This document shows positions 61,003 through 64,000 of a stretch of 64,000 nt of DNA, piece by piece. The position numbers and the translations under genes were made by a program. Positions within the stretch are counted from its first letter, which is position 1; the number at the start of each line of letters is the position of its first letter. The DNA is from Sciurus carolinensis (Eukaryota; Chordata; Mammalia; Rodentia; Sciuridae): contig NC_062219.1 in the NCBI RefSeq assembly GCF_902686445.1, forward strand, positions 106,145,160 to 106,209,159, written 5' to 3'. The notes under the pieces are model-generated. The model ran no database searches and was not told the DNA's origin. It was given only the letters and a program-made list of their open reading frames with translations.

Positions 61003-62016
61003 TTAGGATATCTCCTCCCTTTGCTGATTTGCTTCTTTGTTTTTCATTTCTTCTTCATGGAATATTTTGCTGAGAATGTTCTGTAATGCTGGCTTTCTTT
61101 TTGTATATTCTTTTAGCTTTTGTTTATCATGGAAGGATTTTATTTCGTTGTCAAATCTGAAGGTAAGTTTTGCTGGGTATAAGATTCTTGGTTGGCATCC
61201 ATTTTCTTTTAGGGCTTGAAAAATGTTATTCCAGGCCCTTCTAGCTTTTAGGGTCTGGATTGAAAAATCTGCTGATATCCGTATTGGCTTCCCCCTGAAT
61301 GTAATTTGGTTCTTTTCTCTCACAGCCTTTAAGATTCTGTCTTTATTTTGTATGTTAGGTATTTTCATTATAATGTGCCTTGGTGTGGGTCTGTTGTAAT
61401 TTTGTGTATTTGGAGTCCTGTAAGCCTCTTGAACTTGATTTTCCATTTCGTTCTTCAGATTTGGGAAATTTTCTGAAATTATCTCATTGAATAGGTTGTT
61501 CATTCCTTTGGTTTGTTTCTCTAAGCCTTCCTCAATCCCAATAATTCTCAAATTTGGCCTTTTCATGATATCCCATAGTTCTTGGAGATTCTGTTCATGA
61601 TTTCTTACCATCTTCTCTGTTTGTTCGACTTTGTTTTCGAGGTTAAATATTTTGTCTTCAATATCTGAGGTTCTGTCTTCCAGGTGTTCTATCCTATTGG
61701 TTGTGCTTTCTATGGAGTTCTTAATTTGGTTTATTGTTTCCTTCATTTCAAGGATTTCTGTTTGGTTTTTTTTCAATATCTCTAACTCTTTATTGAAATG
61801 GTCTTTTGCTTCCTGTATTTGCTCTTTTAACTGTCTATTGGTGCGTTCATTCAATGCCTGCATTTGCTCTTTCATTTCATCGTTTGCTTCCCTTATCATG
61901 TTGATTATGTACATTCTGAACTCCCTTTCTGACATTTCTTCTGCCATGCTGTCATTGGATTTTATTGATATAACATCCAGATTTGTTTGAGGCATTTTCT
62001 TCCCTTGTTTTCTCAT
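61003..62016 (-). CDS. L1 ORF1 protein, intact (337 aa)
   Basis: RNA-binding, trimer-forming chaperone of the L1 ribonucleoprotein. From the N-terminus: a short basic head (MRKQGKK); a long coiled-coil (about residues 40-150, heptad-rich with many Glu/Lys/Gln/Asn); an RRM-like part with RPNLRIIGIEEG (about 158-170) and NFPNLKNEMENQVQEAYRTP; and a C-terminal domain with TPRHIIMKIPN, ITFRGKPIRISADFS, ARRAWNNIF and PRILYPAKLTF, the blocks conserved with human and mouse ORF1p. Length equals that of human ORF1p to within one residue. No internal stop. It is the only complete ORF1 of the four long L1 copies in the window. Confidence 0.93.
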   Translation of the reverse strand: MRKQGKKMPQTNLDVISIKSNDSMAEEMSEREFRMYIINMIREANDEMKEQMQALNERTNRQLKEQIQEAKDHFNKELEILKKNQTEILEMKETINQIKNSIESTTNRIEHLEDRTSDIEDKIFNLENKVEQTEKMVRNHEQNLQELWDIMKRPNLRIIGIEEGLEKQTKGMNNLFNEIISENFPNLKNEMENQVQEAYRTPNTQNYNRPTPRHIIMKIPNIQNKDRILKAVREKNQITFRGKPIRISADFSIQTLKARRAWNNIFQALKENGCQPRILYPAKLTFRFDNEIKSFHDKQKLKEYTKRKPALQNILSKIFHEEEMKNKEANQQREEIS

Positions 62017-63917
62017 ATTGTTCAGGTATCAGTGGACTGCAGAGATGTTGCAGATTTCCTCTATTGACTTATAATGTCCCTGAAGATTGCTAGTGTATCC
62101 CCTCTTATCCTTCAGTAGCCTGAAGTCTTAGAGGAAGTTGATACTTCGGTGTTCCCCTAGGTAGCTGCCTCTCTAGGGGTGGTGGTCTTCAGGTGGGGTA
62201 TATTCCCTGCTAGAGGGCAGAGGTGCCTCTACTTGTTGACCAATGGTCATCCAAAGGGGAGCTAGACTGCGGGCTAAGGCAATGCCTGTTTGGGCCTGTG
62301 TCTCTGGTTTTACTGTCTTTGTGGGAAAACCTCACTCTGCGGGGAAGACCCACCCGGTGGGGAGGTCTCACTAGTCCGTTCCCCTCCTAGAGGTTCTCCT
62401 CAGTCCACAACTACCGTCTGTGCAGGGCAGCCTTCCCAAGCAGCGTTTCCAGGGGCCTGGACCTACCTCCTGGGCTTGGGAGCCCTGCCCTTCGCAGACG
62501 AGTCTCCTTTGGTGGCCCCTCCTCAGAGAAGCTGCCCACAGTTCTGGAACCTTCGCTCCACCCCTCAGCTGGTCTCTGTGTAGCTCTTTCAAGAAAAGGT
62601 GCTTAGATCCCCGGCTCAGACCGTGCTTTGCACCTAATCACTTGGCTATGCGACCCCTCCTCTGAAGAGTCACTTGGAGCCTCGTACATATGCTCCAAGC
62701 CCCAGTGACCCGTCACTCGTCTCTTCCTCCAGGCAGGTGTTCTGTGTGGGCGCTTGGAGACCAAGCCACTCACTGCGCACCTCCACCTCCTCAGGACAGC
62801 CCCCTCCCCGTTGTTCAGGCAGTTGCTGAATCCAAATAGTTCGCCACCCAACTCTTTCTCTGGCAGCCCCCGGAGCCCTGGCAGATTGGTCCAAAAAACC
62901 AAAAAACCAAGCGGTGTGCTGCTCGGCCTCCTCTGCAAGGTCTCCCACTTTCCGAGCTCACTGTTCCAATGAGGGTAGATGTGTCTTGCTGCCTGGGCAG
63001 GGCAGCCTTCCCAGGGGCCCAGACCTACCTCCTGGGCCTGGGAGCCTCACCCTTCGTAGACGAGTCTCCTTAGGTTGTCCCTTCTCAGAGACGCTGCCTG
63101 AAGTCCTGGAACCTTCACTTCGCCCCTCAGTTTGTCTCTGTGTAGTTCATTCAAGAAAAGGTGCCTAGGTCCCTGGACCGGACCTTGCTATGCACCTAAT
63201 CGCCTGGCTATGCGACCCGCCCTCTGAGCAGTCACTTGGAGCCTCGTACATATGCTCCAAGCCCCAGTGACCCGTCGCTCGTCTCTTCCTCCAGGTGTGG
63301 GCGCTTGGAGACCAAGGCACTCACTGCGTACCTCCACCTCCTCTGGGCAGCCCCCTCCCCGTTGCTCAGGCGGTTGCTGGATCCAAACAACTCGCCGCCC
63401 CACTCTTTCTCTGGCAGCCGCTGGAGCCCTGGCAGATCGCTTCAAAACCAAGCAGTGTGTCGCACAACCTCCCTTGCAAAGATCCCCGCTTTCCGAGTTC
63501 ACTGCTCCAGCAGGGGAGGTGTGTCTTGCCGCCTGGGCAGGGGCAGCCTTTGCAGGCAACGTTCCCAGGGGCCCGGACCTCCCTCCTGGGCTTGAGAGCC
63601 TCACCCTTCGCAGACGAGTCTCCTTAGGTTAGAGAATCTGCCCGCGGTCCTGGAAACTTCAATCCGCCATTTTTCGCTCCGCTTCGCTGTCCGTTTTTAC
63701 CGCTCCGGCGGGGGAGGGGCGACCCGCCGAGTCACTGTACTTCACAAAGTTCTCTGCGTTCCAGGGCTACTGCCCCTTCGGGGACGCCTCCCCTATGGGA
63801 GAAACTCCCCGGGCGGCTTTGAGTTGGTCCCAAGTCACTATCTCCTCTTTTGAATCTTGAGTCCTGGAGCAACATGAAATGCAGCCGCCCTCTAGTCCGC
63901 CATCTTGAACCTCCCTC
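62017..63917 (-). promoter_or_regulatory. L1 copy D 5' UTR/promoter with tandem units of about 550 bp
   Basis: A GC-rich 1.9-kb region. Landmark gacgagtctcctt occurs at 62497, 63059 and 63613, and the block cttggagcctcgtacatatg near 62676 and 63235, so units of roughly 540-575 bp repeat in tandem, two nearly whole and a third partial. The outermost 270 bp (63650-63917) are unique. The proximal part next to ORF1 is shared with copy B. The tandem layout recalls the monomers of mouse L1 promoters but with a much longer unit. Reading frames on both strands here are probably GC-driven. Confidence 0.85.
63897..63907 (-). promoter_or_regulatory. YY1-type site at the start of L1 copy D
   Basis: On the minus strand the element begins GAGGGAGGTTCAAGATGGCG; CAAGATGGCGG is a consensus YY1 site about 11 bp from the 5' end. 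Human L1 carries a CAAGATGGC YY1 site at the same place, where it sets the transcription start. Confidence 0.75.
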
Positions 63918-64000
63918 TAATGTCAACTTGTTTGCTCACTTCCCTTCTCCCCAGTCAGATTGAATCTGTTATTTGTATTGTTAACTTTGGAGTGAAGTGA
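63918..64000 (+). other. CRISP pseudogene intron 3, continuing
   Basis: Starts with the right target duplication (63918-63933) and continues the intron DNA seen before 56800. No exon. Confidence 0.7.

Larger units (their letters stand above)
56817..63917 (-). mobile_element. L1 copy D: full-length, very young antisense L1
   Basis: About 7.1 kb inserted in intron 3 of the CRISP pseudogene. Reading the minus strand: 5' UTR (63917-62017), ORF1 (62016-61003, intact), a spacer of about 51 bp, ORF2 (60951-57110, one frameshift), 3' UTR with a G-rich tract, and a poly(A) tail seen as 42 uninterrupted Ts (56814-56855). The target duplication is perfect. A perfect duplication, a long pure tail and a nearly intact coding region mean it inserted recently and may be polymorphic in the species. 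Confidence 0.95.

Noticed and set aside
1..64000. Bacterial-type features (operons, CRISPR arrays, riboswitches, ribosome binding sites)
   Set aside because: The window is mammalian nuclear DNA; direct repeats found are SINE, L1, LTR or microsatellite sequence.

Overview
This is nuclear DNA of a placental mammal, most likely a squirrel-family (sciurid) rodent. Three things point there: spliced genes with mammalian splice sites; at least six SINEs of the B1-dID type, in which a 7SL-derived B1 half is fused to a tRNA-Ala-derived ID half (an arrangement known from squirrels and close relatives); and several L1 elements of one rodent-like lineage. The species call is inference. The locus is the CRISP/PGK2 cluster (human 6p12.3), recognised from its gene content.

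Layout. Positions 1-4794 are upstream DNA with repeats. Positions 4797-13330 hold an intact seven-coding-exon CRISP gene on the + strand (244 aa, 16 cysteines). Positions 13331-24450 are intergenic: LTR fragments, old L1 pieces, a copy of part of the CRISP gene's intron 6, and a decayed sense L1 (18651-23872). PGK2, the intronless testis phosphoglycerate kinase retrogene, is at 24914-26167 and is intact (417 aa). Positions 26.2-45.8 kb are repeat-rich: a solo MaLR LTR, an old antisense L1 carrying a MaLR provirus that itself carries a SINE, an ERVL-type solo LTR, a twin-primed L1, a long L1 without a 3' end, and a short L1 with an 18-bp target duplication. From 45841 on, the first three coding exons of a second CRISP copy are visible; its exon 1 donor is destroyed and conserved cysteine and CAP residues are lost, so I call it a pseudogene. 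Its intron 1 carries a 6.3-kb sense L1, and its intron 3 a 7.1-kb, very young, full-length antisense L1 that runs almost to the window end.

How it fits together. CRISP proteins and PGK2 both serve male reproduction: CRISPs are secreted CAP proteins of sperm, epididymis or salivary tissue, and PGK2 replaces X-linked PGK1 during spermatogenesis. Everything else is mobile DNA, with L1 alone making up roughly 45% of the window. The most interesting material is the L1 set: three copies with three different 5' UTR designs, one with tandem promoter units of about 550 bp, an initiator-proximal YY1-type site, an intact ORF1, and an ORF2 broken by a single missing base. I did not find a convincing novel multi-gene system.
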